From: JALORV01 sp044225415 | GTDB taxonomy: Bacteria > Pseudomonadota > Gammaproteobacteria > Burkholderiales > Burkholderiaceae_F | Reading direction: 5' to 3' | Length of the DNA: 33,706 bases | Assembly: GCA_044225415.1 (NCBI GenBank) | Contig: JBGAIO010000021.1 | Location: 1 to 33,706 of the forward strand | Shown: positions 14,718 through 22,828 of the stretch, piece after piece | How the letters are laid out: each line of letters opens with the position of its first letter | How positions within the stretch are numbered: position 1 is the stretch's first letter | Translations under genes and position numbers: made by a program | The notes under the pieces: model-generated | What the model saw: the letters and a program-made list of their open reading frames with translations, nothing else | Database searches by the model: none | Told to the model about the DNA's origin: nothing

Positions 14718-15950
14718 TCAGTGCTTCGGGGGGAGCGGCACGTGCTTCGCGATCTCGAACTTCGCGATCGCATTGCGGTGGACTTCGTCGGGACCATCGG
14801 CCAGCCGCAGCGTGCGCGCCAGCGTGTAGGCGTAAGCGACCGGAAAGTCGTCGCACATGCCGCCGCCGCCGTGCGCCTGGATGGCCCAGTCCAGCACGGT
14901 GCACGCCACGTTCGGGGCGACCACCTTGATCATCGCGATCTCCGCCTTCGCAGCCTTGTTGCCGACGGTGTCCATCATCCACGCGGCCTTCAGCGTCAGC
15001 AGCCGCGCCTGGTCGATCAGGCAGCGCGACTCGGCGATGCGCTCCAGCCACACGCCCTGGCGCGCGATCGGGCCGCCGAAGGCCGTACGGTTCGCCAGCC
15101 GCTTGCACATCAGCTCGAGCGCACGTTCCGCCAGGCCGAGGCTGCGCATGCAGTGATGGATGCGGCCCGGCCCGAGGCGGCCCTGCGCGATCTCGAAGCC
15201 GCGGCCTTCGCCGAGCAGGATGTGGTCGACCGGCACGCGCACGTTGTCGAACACCGTTTCCATGTGGCCGTGCGGCGCGTCGTCGTAGCCGAACACATTG
15301 AGCGGCCGCTCCACGCGCAGTCCAGGGGTGTCTGCCGGCACCAGGATCATCGACTGCTGCGAATGCTTCGGTGCGTCGGGGTCGGTCTTGCCCATGACGA
15401 TGTAGATCTTGCAGCGCGGATCGCCGGCGCCGGAAGTCCACCACTTGCGGCCGTTGATGACGTATGAATCGCCGTCGCGCTTCATCGACGTCTGGATGTT
15501 GGTGGCGTCGCTGGACGCGACCGCGGGCTCGGTCATCGCGAAGGCCGAGCGGATCTCGCCGGCGAGCAGCGGCTTCAGCCAGCGCTCCTTCTGCGCGGGC
15601 GAGCCGTAGCGCTCGATGGTCTCCATGTTGCCGGTGTCGGGCGCGTTGCAGTTGAACACCTCGGAAGCCCACGGCACGCGTCCCATGATCTCGGCGAGCG
15701 GCGCGTATTCCAGGTTGGTCAGCCCTGCGCCGTGCGATGAATCCGGCAGGAACAGGTTCCACAGGCCCGCGGCGCGCGCCTTCGGTTTCAGTTCCTCGAC
15801 GATGCGCGTCGGTGTCCAGCGCGCACCGCGGCGCGTGTTCTCTTCGACTTCCTCGTGGAACCGGCGCTCCACCGGATACACCTGCTCGTTCATGAACGCG
15901 GTGACGCGCTCGCGCAGATCCTGCGCACGACTCGAATACTGGAAATCCAT
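14718..15950 (-). CDS. Acyl-CoA dehydrogenase, ACAD10/11-like
   Basis: 410-aa FAD-dependent acyl-CoA dehydrogenase with an AGGAG ribosome-binding site before the ATG at 15950. The N-terminal helical domain starts MDFQYSSRAQDLRERVTAFM. The substrate/FAD segment has FAMTEPAVASSDATNIQ and the beta domain GRKWWTSGAGDPRCKIYIVMG. The C-terminal domain includes GGPIARQGVWLERIAESR and QAHGGGGMCDDFPVAYAYTLARTLRLADGPDEVH. The overall pattern resembles the dehydrogenase part of ACAD10/ACAD11 more than fatty-acid enzymes such as FadE. In animals that domain is fused to an aminoglycoside-phosphotransferase-like kinase; here a separate kinase of that type is at 21083-22114. It is divergent from the quinone oxidoreductase, with 83 bp between the starts. 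The natural substrate cannot be read from the sequence. Confidence 0.92.
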   Translation of the reverse strand: MDFQYSSRAQDLRERVTAFMNEQVYPVERRFHEEVEENTRRGARWTPTRIVEELKPKARAAGLWNLFLPDSSHGAGLTNLEYAPLAEIMGRVPWASEVFNCNAPDTGNMETIERYGSPAQKERWLKPLLAGEIRSAFAMTEPAVASSDATNIQTSMKRDGDSYVINGRKWWTSGAGDPRCKIYIVMGKTDPDAPKHSQQSMILVPADTPGLRVERPLNVFGYDDAPHGHMETVFDNVRVPVDHILLGEGRGFEIAQGRLGPGRIHHCMRSLGLAERALELMCKRLANRTAFGGPIARQGVWLERIAESRCLIDQARLLTLKAAWMMDTVGNKAAKAEIAMIKVVAPNVACTVLDWAIQAHGGGGMCDDFPVAYAYTLARTLRLADGPDEVHRNAIAKFEIAKHVPLPPKH

Positions 15951-16033
15951 GGTCGCTCCTTGTGCATTCAGGATAGCGCGGCACAGTTGTGGCCATTTGA
16001 CCTGCCGCGTAGAGTCCGGCCGAAGGAGGACGA

Positions 16034-17008
16034 ATGAAGGCCATCCAGTGCGTCGAGTGGGGCGGACCTGAGCGGCTGGTGCTCGCCGAGGTGCCGTTGC
16101 CTCAGCCTGGGCCTGGCACGGTGCGCTTGCGCATCGAGGCGGCGGGCGTGAACTTCCCCGATGCGCTGATCGTGCAGAAGAAGTACCAGGTGCAGCCGCC
16201 GTTGCCGTTCACGCCGGGCACCGAGGTTGCCGGCACGATCGATGCGGTGGGCGAGGACGTCAAAGGACTGTCGGTGGGCGATCGTGTCGCCGCGTTCGTC
16301 GGTACCGGTGGTTTCGCCGAGTACGTCTGCGCGCCGGTCTCAATGACGCTGCCGCTGCCGGCGGCGATCAGCACCGAAGACGCGGCGGCGTTCACGCTGA
16401 CCTACGCGACCTCGCACCACGCGCTGTTCGACCGCGGGGCGCTGAAGGCGGGCGAGACGCTGCTGGTGCTCGGCGCCGGCGGCGGCGTGGGGCTGGCGGC
16501 CGTCGAACTCGGACGCATCGCCGGGGCGCATGTCATCGCCGCTGCGTCCAGCGACGCGAAGCTCGCCGCGGCACGCTCGCACGGCGCGGACGAGATCATC
16601 GACTACTCGAAAGCGGACCTGCGCGACGCCATCAGGTCGCTGACCGGCGGCAAGGGTGTCGATGTCGTCTACGACCCGGTGGGCGGCGCGCTGACGGAGG
16701 CGGCAGTGCGCAGCCTGGCATGGCGCGGGCGGCTGCTGGTCATCGGCTTTGCCGACGGCGCGATTCCATCGATCGCGGGCAACTGGCTGCTGATCAAGGG
16801 CTCGTCGGCCGTGGGTGTGTTCTGGGGCGAATTCGCGCGCCGCGAGCCGAAGCAGAACCAGGCGATGCTGACCGAGCTCTACACTTGGCTGGCGCAGGGC
16901 AAGCTGAAGCCGCACGTGTCGCAGCGCTACGCGCTGGCCGATGCGCCGCGTGCGCTGGAAGCGCTGCTGACGCGGCGCGCGGTGGGCAAACTGGTCATCA
17001 CTCCATGA
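16034..17008 (+). CDS. NADPH:quinone oxidoreductase, zinc-free MDR family
   Basis: 324-aa medium-chain reductase with AAGGAGG just before the ATG. The GroES-like N-domain (AAGVNFPDALIVQKKYQVQPPLPFTPGTEVAG) is followed by a Rossmann NADPH-binding motif LGAGGGVGLAAVELG near residue 150 and the C-terminal family motif in PVGGALTEAAVRSLAWRGRLLVIGFADG. No structural-zinc cysteine cluster is visible. This is the QorA-like group, which reduces quinones or activated alkenes in the cytosol. Its TGA overlaps the next gene's ATG (ATGA at 17005-17008), so it is coupled to the pirin gene. It is divergent from the acyl-CoA dehydrogenase and may share its upstream region. Confidence 0.94.
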   Translation: MKAIQCVEWGGPERLVLAEVPLPQPGPGTVRLRIEAAGVNFPDALIVQKKYQVQPPLPFTPGTEVAGTIDAVGEDVKGLSVGDRVAAFVGTGGFAEYVCAPVSMTLPLPAAISTEDAAAFTLTYATSHHALFDRGALKAGETLLVLGAGGGVGLAAVELGRIAGAHVIAAASSDAKLAAARSHGADEIIDYSKADLRDAIRSLTGGKGVDVVYDPVGGALTEAAVRSLAWRGRLLVIGFADGAIPSIAGNWLLIKGSSAVGVFWGEFARREPKQNQAMLTELYTWLAQGKLKPHVSQRYALADAPRALEALLTRRAVGKLVITP

Positions 17009-17913
17009 ATCCGGGACAGGCGACCATGGATCGTGCCGGCGCACCGATCGAAACTGTCATTCCCGCAAAGGCGCGCGATCTCGGCGCGTTCACGGTCGGG
17101 CGCGTGCTGCCTGCGGCGCAGCGCCGCATGGTGGGCCCGTTCATTTTCCTAGATCACATGGGGCCGATGCAGATGACGGCGCCCGTGCCGCGCAAGGCCG
17201 ACGTGCGGCCGCATCCGCATGTCGGGCTGGCAACGGTCACCTACCTGTTCGAAGGAGAACTGACCCATCGCGATTCGCTGGGTGTCGAGCAGGCGATCCG
17301 GCCCGGCGAAGTGAACTGGATGACCGCCGGCCGAGGCATCAGCCACTCCGAACGCTTCGATGGCATGCGCGACACTGGCGGCGCGATGCACGGCATGCAG
17401 GCGTGGGTGGCGCTGCCCGAAGCGCATGAAGAGGACGCGCCGGCGTTCGAGCATTACGGTGCATCTGACCTGCGTGACGTGCAGGGCGACGGCTGGACCG
17501 CCCGGCTGATCGCCGGCCGCGCATGCGGCGAGCAAAGCGCCGTGGGCACGCTGTCGCCGCTGTTCTACGCGCACGTCGAACTGCAGGCCGGCGCATCCAT
17601 CGAGCTGCCGCTCGACGTCGCGGAGCGCGGTGCGTATGTGGTCAGCGGCTCGGTCGGCGTCGATGGCGTGACCTTCGATGCGCGCATGCTGCTCGTGGTG
17701 GCGCCGCACGCGCACCCGCGCCTGACGGCCCTGACAGCGTCGACCGTGATGCTGCTGGGCGGAGAGCCTGTCGGCGAGCGCCACATCTGGTGGAACTTCG
17801 TTTCATCGCGCCGCGAGCGCATCGAGCAGGCGAAAGCCGACTGGCAGGCAGGTCGGATCGCGCTGCCGCCGACGGACAACCAGGAAGTCATTCCGCTGCC
17901 GGCCGGCAGTTGA
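17005..17913 (+). CDS. Pirin family protein
   Basis: 302-aa bicupin of the pirin family. The N-terminal cupin carries the metal ligands in RPHPHVGLATVTYLFEGELTHRDSLG (His pair) and GRGISHSERF (His-Ser-Glu). A pirin C-terminal cupin follows (LPLDVAERGAYVVSGSVGVDG, LLGGEPVGERHIWWNFVSS). Family members bind a single Fe and either oxidise flavonoids such as quercetin or act as redox-sensing regulators; which applies here is not evident. The start at 17005 overlaps the oxidoreductase stop. A second in-frame ATG at 17026 has a slightly better upstream purine run and is also possible. Confidence 0.92.
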   Translation: MNPGQATMDRAGAPIETVIPAKARDLGAFTVGRVLPAAQRRMVGPFIFLDHMGPMQMTAPVPRKADVRPHPHVGLATVTYLFEGELTHRDSLGVEQAIRPGEVNWMTAGRGISHSERFDGMRDTGGAMHGMQAWVALPEAHEEDAPAFEHYGASDLRDVQGDGWTARLIAGRACGEQSAVGTLSPLFYAHVELQAGASIELPLDVAERGAYVVSGSVGVDGVTFDARMLLVVAPHAHPRLTALTASTVMLLGGEPVGERHIWWNFVSSRRERIEQAKADWQAGRIALPPTDNQEVIPLPAGS

Positions 17914-17990
17914 TCCGGGTGCTGCCTCCCGGCGTATCGTCCCGAAGGCTTGGCCAACGCGCACTCTTGCGCCAACACGGGAGGGGCAAC

Positions 17991-18248
17991 ATGATGCTGA
18001 AGCACAAGGGGCTGATCACGGTTGTCTGCGCAAGCTCGACGGTCGTTTCCACCGCAGCAGTGATGTTCGCGCTGCAGTCGACGCGTGCGCACGCCCAGTC
18101 GGGCAGTGACTGCGAGATCCTCTGGGAATAGTCCAACAAGTACGGAAAGCTTGCCTACAGGACTTCGCAATACATTGCGAAGGGGTACGTCGCAGCAGGG
18201 CTCGCGGCGCAAGGCAACGCCCTCTTCACGCTGGTATGCCGAAGGTAG
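17991..18248 (+). pseudogene. Small exported protein interrupted by an amber codon
   Basis: A strong GGGAGG ribosome-binding site precedes ATG at 17991. The frame encodes a signal peptide (MMLKHKGLITVVCASSTVVSTAAVMFALQ... cleavage near AHAQS), then SGSDCEILWE, a TAG at 18129-18131, and in the same frame another 38 codons (SNKYGKLAYRTSQYIAKGYVAAG ... LVCRR) to TAG at 18246. The second part keeps a protein-like composition. A single TGG-to-TAG change would explain the break. The product is therefore either a 46-residue truncated peptide, an 84-residue protein made by readthrough, or a recent pseudogene. I recognise no family. Confidence 0.5.
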
Positions 18249-18335
18249 TGGTCCGCCTGCCCAGCGTGTCGATCCGACCGCGGCCCGTTCGACGTAGTCA
18301 TGACGGGCGATGTGCCCGATTTCGGAGTCCAGGAC

Positions 18336-18770
18336 ATGCGATTCATCATCACGGCGCAGCCGGGAGCCGAGCGCAAGGCTGACGATCCGCCGGCCGCCTT
18401 CGACGCCGAACTCTTCAAGGCCTACATGCGCTTCAACGAGGAGATGCACAAGGCCGGGGTGCTGGTCGCGTCCGAAGGCCTCAATCCCGCCGCGCCGGGC
18501 GCGCGCATCGCCGTGGCCGGGGGCAGGCGCTACGTGGTCGATGGTCCCTTCGCGGAGTCGAAGGAACTGGTGGGAGGGTTCTATCTCATCGAGGTCGACT
18601 CGCTCGACGAGGCCATTCGGTGGGCACTGCGTGCGCCATCGGGATTCGGAGCCGATGACATCCTGGAGGTGCGTCAACTCACCGGCGCGGCAGACCTGCC
18701 TCCCGACCTGCTGAAGCTGATCGCTGAAGCGGCGCCGACGTGGAGTGCGTCGGCATGGCAATCACGCTGA
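18336..18770 (+). CDS. YCII-related (DGPF-type) protein
   Basis: 144-aa ferredoxin-like alpha/beta protein of the YCII/DGPF group. It begins MRFIITAQPG and continues KAYMRFNEEMHKAGVLVASEGLNP, the signature VVDGPFAESKELVGGFYLIEVDSLDEAIRWA, and a helical end. I chose ATG 18336 (GGAG upstream) over ATG 18300, because family members start M-R/K-F/Y-(M/I). Related proteins often sit next to ECF sigma factors, but none is seen here. Biochemical activity is not established for this family. The gene converges on the MFS transporter, with the two stop ends overlapping by 9 bp (18762-18770). Confidence 0.88.
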   Translation: MRFIITAQPGAERKADDPPAAFDAELFKAYMRFNEEMHKAGVLVASEGLNPAAPGARIAVAGGRRYVVDGPFAESKELVGGFYLIEVDSLDEAIRWALRAPSGFGADDILEVRQLTGAADLPPDLLKLIAEAAPTWSASAWQSR

Positions 18771-20015
18771 CGCAGGCCGCCGCGGCGCGCTGCGCGTCAG
18801 CCACGTCGCGATGAACGCCAGCGTCGCGGCACCCGCCAGCACCCACAGCGCATGATCCCAGCGCGCCGGGTCACGCGCGGCGGCGCCGCGGTCCAGCACC
18901 CAGCCCACCAGCGGCTGCAGGATGCCGGCGCCGAGGAAGATGCCGGTGTTGACCACCGCCGTCGCGATGCCCGAGTACTGCGGCGGATTCGCTTCCTTCG
19001 CGATGGTCCACGACAGCGTGAAGCCGGGGATCAGCAGCCCCATCAGCAGGAACCACGCGAGGGTGGCCGCCAGTGGCCACTGCACGTGCAGAAGCCACGG
19101 CAGCCACGACAGCACGTACAGCAGCACCGCCACGCGCATCAGGCCGACGCGGTTGCGCAGGCGATCGGACAGCACGCCGATGCCGAGGGAGCCCAGCGCC
19201 ACGCCCAGCAACAGCGCGCTGGCGTGCTGCGCGGCCGTGACGCGTGCCAGTTCGTGCACCTGCTGCAGGTAGGGCACGGCCCACAGTCCGGCGAACGCGA
19301 GGTAGCTGCCGCCGACGCCCATGTTGACGATGAAGGGCGGCCACGTCGCGGGATTGCGCAGCACGCCAGTGCAGCGCGCCACGGTAGGCGACCGCTGGCA
19401 GATGCGCCGCCAGCGGATTCGCGGGTGGATAGCCGAGCTTGTTCGGGGCGGTCACGCACGCGCAACCACGTCGCATGTCGGCCAGCAGGGCCGACAGCGC
19501 GCCCAGCACGACGAACACAGTGCGCCATGATGCGTGCGTTACCACCCACGCCAGCGGTGCGCCGGCGATGACGGCGCCCAGGTTGCCCGCGAACATGGTC
19601 ACGCCGTTGAGTCGCGAAGCGCTCGCCGGGCGGGAAACCACACGGCCGAGACTTTCAGGATCGAGATGAACGCGACGGCCACGCCGATGCCGACCAGCGT
19701 GCGCCCCGCGGCGGCGATCTCCCACGCCGGCGCCAGCGCGAACAGCACCGAGCCGACGGCGGCGATGGCGGAGCCGTACGTCAGCAGGCGTCGCGGCCCG
19801 ATCGTGTCCGCCATCACGCCGACCGGGACCTGCAGCAGCGTGTAGACGTAGAAATACGTGGCGGCCAGCGTGCCGAGCACCGCGCCGCTGATGTCGAAGG
19901 CGCGCGTCAGCTCGCCGGCGATCGCCGCCGGCGCGGTGCGATGGACGAAGGACAGCACGAAGCTCGCGAGCGCGAGCCCGAAGACGACACGGCGGGCGGC
20001 GGCGAAGGACGTCAT
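18762..20015 (-). pseudogene. MFS transporter with multiple frameshifts
   Basis: The whole span reads as one major-facilitator transporter of about 415 aa, but only by changing frame about five times. It starts intact at ATG 20015 (SFAAARRVVFGLALASFVLSFVHRTAPAAI; motif A-like VGVMADTIGPRRLLTYG) to about 19640. The next part (PAGERFAT, then LNGVTMFAGNLGAVIAG) uses two other frames. A short TWLRVRDRPEQ segment near 19430-19470 uses another frame, and NPATWPPFIVNMGVGGSYLAF to the end at 18762 is again shifted. Amino-acid sequence between shifts is well preserved, with no nonsense codon in the composite. This suggests very recent decay or consensus indel errors between 19380 and 19640. It follows the ClpX-like gene by 34 nt. 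The substrate is unknown. Confidence 0.8.
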
Positions 20016-20049
20016 CGACGGCGGTGCCGGTGTTGTCCGCTACTGTCCG

Positions 20050-21069
20050 CTACTGCGCCGGCGCGCTGCGGAAGTAGCGCGGCTCGGTGAAGAGCGACGA
20101 CAGTTCGACCCGCTTCACCTCGGGATGATCGGGCACGGCATACAGCACCGGCGTCATCACTTCCTCGAACAGCCCGCGCAGGCTGCGCGCGCCGGATTTG
20201 TATTCGAGCGCGAGGTCGGCGATCTCCTCGAACACGCGCGGCGCGACGGCAAGTTCCACGCCTTCGTTCTTCAGCACCGCCTGGAACTGCCGGTAGATGC
20301 AATTGCGCGGCTCGGTCATGATGCGCACCAGCATGTCGCGGGTCAGTTCGCCGAAACGCGCGACCACCGCCAGGCGACCGGTGAACTCCGGGATCAGCCC
20401 GAACTCGACGAGATCCGTCGGCTTCACCCGCGCATTGAGCCGGGTGAGGATCTTCTGGTTGTCGCTGTCCGACGTGGCCACGAAGCCGTAGCCGTGGCTC
20501 TGCGACATGATCGCTTCCAGGCCGACGAAGGCGCCGCCGCAGATGAACAGCACGTTGGTCGTGTCGATGTAGGCGCCGCTGCGCAGACGCACCGGCGCGC
20601 CTTCCATGATCTTCAGCAGTGCGTGCTGCACGCTCTCGCCCGAGGCGCCGCGGCCGTGCTTGTCCGTGGCGGCCGACAGCTTGTCGATCTCGTCGATGAA
20701 CACGATGCCCTGCTGCGCACGCGCCAAGTCGCCGGCCGCCTTGTCGTGCAGCCGCTCGAGGATGGCCTCGATCTCGTCGTTGACGTAGCGCGACTGCGCG
20801 AGCGACGTGGCATCCGCGGTGACGAAAGGCACGTTCAGCAGCCGCGCCAGCGACTCGCACATCAGCGTCTTGCCGGTGCCGGTCGGCCCGACCAGCAGCA
20901 CGTTGCTCTTGGTGATCTCCACACCGTCCTGCTGCGAGCGCGCGATCTTCTTGTAGTGCGCATAGACGGCGACGGCCAGCACCTTCTTGGCGTCGTCCTG
21001 TCCGATCACGTATTGATCCAGGTGGTGGACGATCGCCGACGGGGTGAGCTTCGGGTCCAGCAGTGCCAT
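20050..21069 (-). CDS. ClpX-like AAA+ ATPase lacking the zinc-binding domain
   Basis: 339-aa AAA+ ATPase from ATG 21069 with GGAG upstream. It shows clear ClpX homology: HHLDQYVIGQDDAKKVLAVAVYAHYKK at the start, Walker A GPTGTGKT (61-68), Walker B IVFIDEIDK (D126, E127), FGLIPEFTGRLAVVA, and sensor-2 GARSLRGLFEEVM. It differs from canonical ClpX in several ways. The N-terminal zinc domain of about 60 residues is absent. The pore-1 segment is SRYVND rather than AGYVGED, keeping Y95-V96. The RKH pore loop region is shortened (APVRLRSGAY). The ClpP-docking IGF tripeptide is replaced by YGF (194-196). It is therefore probably a ClpX paralogue working with a different partner or alone as an unfoldase. 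It lies 13 nt after the APH-like kinase gene. No clpP or lon is nearby. Confidence 0.88.
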   Translation of the reverse strand: MALLDPKLTPSAIVHHLDQYVIGQDDAKKVLAVAVYAHYKKIARSQQDGVEITKSNVLLVGPTGTGKTLMCESLARLLNVPFVTADATSLAQSRYVNDEIEAILERLHDKAAGDLARAQQGIVFIDEIDKLSAATDKHGRGASGESVQHALLKIMEGAPVRLRSGAYIDTTNVLFICGGAFVGLEAIMSQSHGYGFVATSDSDNQKILTRLNARVKPTDLVEFGLIPEFTGRLAVVARFGELTRDMLVRIMTEPRNCIYRQFQAVLKNEGVELAVAPRVFEEIADLALEYKSGARSLRGLFEEVMTPVLYAVPDHPEVKRVELSSLFTEPRYFRSAPAQ

Positions 21070-21082
21070 GGTGTTCTCCGCG

Positions 21083-22114
21083 CTAGGCGCGCTGCGCGCG
21101 TTGGGCATAGGTCCAGCCCAGCTCGGCCAGCATGCGTGCGTTGCGGCCATGCTGGTGCGCGTCGTCGGACGAGGCGAGGCCTTCGGTGGAGCGCTTGTAC
21201 ACGCCCTGCAGAATGGCTGCGATGCGGAACAGGTTGTAGGCGAGGCAGAAGTTCCACACCGGTGCGGCGATCGGTGCGCGGCCGGTGCGCTGCACGTAGC
21301 GCGCGACGTACTCGTCCTCGCTGGGTATGCCCAGCGCGGCCAGATCCAGTCCCGCGATGCCGCGGAAGCTGCCCGGCGCGATGTGCCAGCTCATGCAGTG
21401 ATACGAGAAGTCCGCCAGCGGATGACCGAGCGTCGACAGCTCCCAGTCGAGAACGGCGATGACGCGCGGCTCGACTGGATCGAAGATCAGGTTGTCCATG
21501 CGGTAGTCGCCGTGCACCACCGCGGTCTCGTCGCCCGGCGGGATGTGCTGCGGCAGCCAGTCGATCAGCCGGTCCATCGCGTCGACGGTGCCGGTCTCGG
21601 ATGCGCGGTACTGCTTGCTCCAGCGGCCGATCTGCCGCTCGAAATAGTTGCCGGCGCGGCCGTAGTCCGCAAGTCCCGCCTGCTCGACATTCACCGTGTG
21701 CAGCTTCGCGAGCACGCGGTTCATCTCGTCGTAGAGGGCGGAACGCTCCGTCGGGGCCAGATCGGGTAGTGACTGCTCCCAGAAGATCCGGCCCTCGACA
21801 TGCTGCATCACGTAGAAGGCGCGGCCGATGACGCTCTCGTCCTCGACCAGCAGCAGCACGCGCGGCACCGGGATGCCTTGTCCGGCCAGCGCGCGCATGA
21901 CGCGGAACTCGCGCTCGATCGCGTGTGCCGACGGCAGCAGCTTCGCCACCGGCCCGGGCTTGCTGCGCATCACGTAGCTGCCGGCCGGCGTGTCGAGCCG
22001 GTAGGTGGGATTCGACTGACCGCCCTTGAACTTGGTCAGCGTCAGCGGCCCGCGGAAGCCCGGCAGCTCGCGCTGCAGGTGTTCCGAAAGACGATCGACG
22101 TCGATGACGCTCAT
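21083..22114 (-). CDS. APH-like phosphotransferase, ACAD10/LvaA-like kinase
   Basis: 343-aa kinase-fold protein of the aminoglycoside/choline phosphotransferase superfamily. The glycine/ATP region is LTKFKGGQSNPTYRLDTPAGSYVMRSKPG. The catalytic loop is VVHGDYRMDNLIFD (D203) and the metal-binding segment VLDWELSTLGHPLAD. ATG 22114 has GGAGG upstream and overlaps the histidine phosphatase stop as ATGA. The sequence is of the type fused to acyl-CoA dehydrogenase in animal ACAD10/11. In bacteria such kinases phosphorylate hydroxyacyl-CoA (LvaA in levulinate breakdown). An antibiotic-resistance role is unlikely given the CoA-metabolism context. The specific substrate is inference. Confidence 0.9.
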   Translation of the reverse strand: MSVIDVDRLSEHLQRELPGFRGPLTLTKFKGGQSNPTYRLDTPAGSYVMRSKPGPVAKLLPSAHAIEREFRVMRALAGQGIPVPRVLLLVEDESVIGRAFYVMQHVEGRIFWEQSLPDLAPTERSALYDEMNRVLAKLHTVNVEQAGLADYGRAGNYFERQIGRWSKQYRASETGTVDAMDRLIDWLPQHIPPGDETAVVHGDYRMDNLIFDPVEPRVIAVLDWELSTLGHPLADFSYHCMSWHIAPGSFRGIAGLDLAALGIPSEDEYVARYVQRTGRAPIAAPVWNFCLAYNLFRIAAILQGVYKRSTEGLASSDDAHQHGRNARMLAELGWTYAQRAQRA

Positions 22115-22824
22115 CGGACCTCCGCGCGGTCCGCGCGCGCCTTCAGGTACTGCTGCAGCAGGTGCTCCATCGTCGACAGCCGGGTGCTGGTCTGCATCGT
22201 TTCGATCGGGCAGTAGTTGACGACGCGCACCACGCTCGCCGACGCGGTGGCGCCGACGTCGATGATATTCAGGCAGCCCGGATCCTGCGCCAGGCCGCCG
22301 AGGAACACAGGCTGGCCCGTGAGGAACCACGACAGCAGTGCGCGGTTCACGCCACCGTGCAGCACGAGCAGCGCAGTGTCCCAGTCGTCCGCGGCCAGCA
22401 GCCGCTGCAGCGCGGGCAGCGTGCGGTCGAGCAGTTCGCCGATGGACTCGCCGGCGAGGAAGCGCGTGTCGCGCGGTACCGGCCCTTCGAAGGCGCCGAG
22501 GAACGCCGCGCGCAGGTCCGCGTCGGGAATGCTCGGCAGGTGACCGCCGCGGATCTCCTGCAGGTCGGGCCAGTGTTCGAGCGGCGGAGCTGTGCCCGCT
22601 GCGGCGAGTGCCTCGGCCGCGGTCTGCCGCGTGCGGCGCAGCCCGCTGGTGACGGCAAGATCGATGGTCACGCCCGCGGCGGCCAGCGCCACGCCCATCG
22701 CGCGCGCCTGCGCGACGCCCGCGGGGGTGAGCGGCACGTCGTCGGGCGGATAGGGGCGGCCGCTTTCGTCGAAGTACTCGACGGCGCCATGGCGCATCAG
22801 CAGCAGGCGGCGGCGGTCGACCAT
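22111..22824 (-). CDS. Histidine phosphatase family protein
   Basis: 237-aa phosphoglycerate-mutase-like phosphatase. The catalytic motif is LLLMRHGAVEYF (H12 is the phospho-acceptor), with R-T-R-Q-T in SGLRRTRQTAAEAL and the second catalytic His in LLVLHGGVNRALL. The ATG at 22824 lies 4 nt after the CoA transferase stop, while a longer frame from 22875 would overlap that gene. The stop overlaps the kinase start (ATGA). The pairing of a phosphatase with a hydroxyacyl-type kinase suggests a phosphorylated intermediate or housekeeping of a metabolite phosphate. No substrate can be assigned. Confidence 0.9.
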   Translation of the reverse strand: MVDRRRLLLMRHGAVEYFDESGRPYPPDDVPLTPAGVAQARAMGVALAAAGVTIDLAVTSGLRRTRQTAAEALAAAGTAPPLEHWPDLQEIRGGHLPSIPDADLRAAFLGAFEGPVPRDTRFLAGESIGELLDRTLPALQRLLAADDWDTALLVLHGGVNRALLSWFLTGQPVFLGGLAQDPGCLNIIDVGATASASVVRVVNYCPIETMQTSTRLSTMEHLLQQYLKARADRAEVR

Positions 22825-22828
22825 GGCT

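Noticed and set aside
15997..16015. TTGACC upstream of the quinone oxidoreductase as a -35 box
   Set aside because: No acceptable -10 hexamer at 16-18 bp; the expected place is occupied by the ribosome-binding site region.
21083..22114. Aminoglycoside resistance gene
   Set aside because: The kinase fold is shared, but sequence details and operon context (histidine phosphatase, CoA transferase) fit metabolic ACAD10/LvaA-like kinases.
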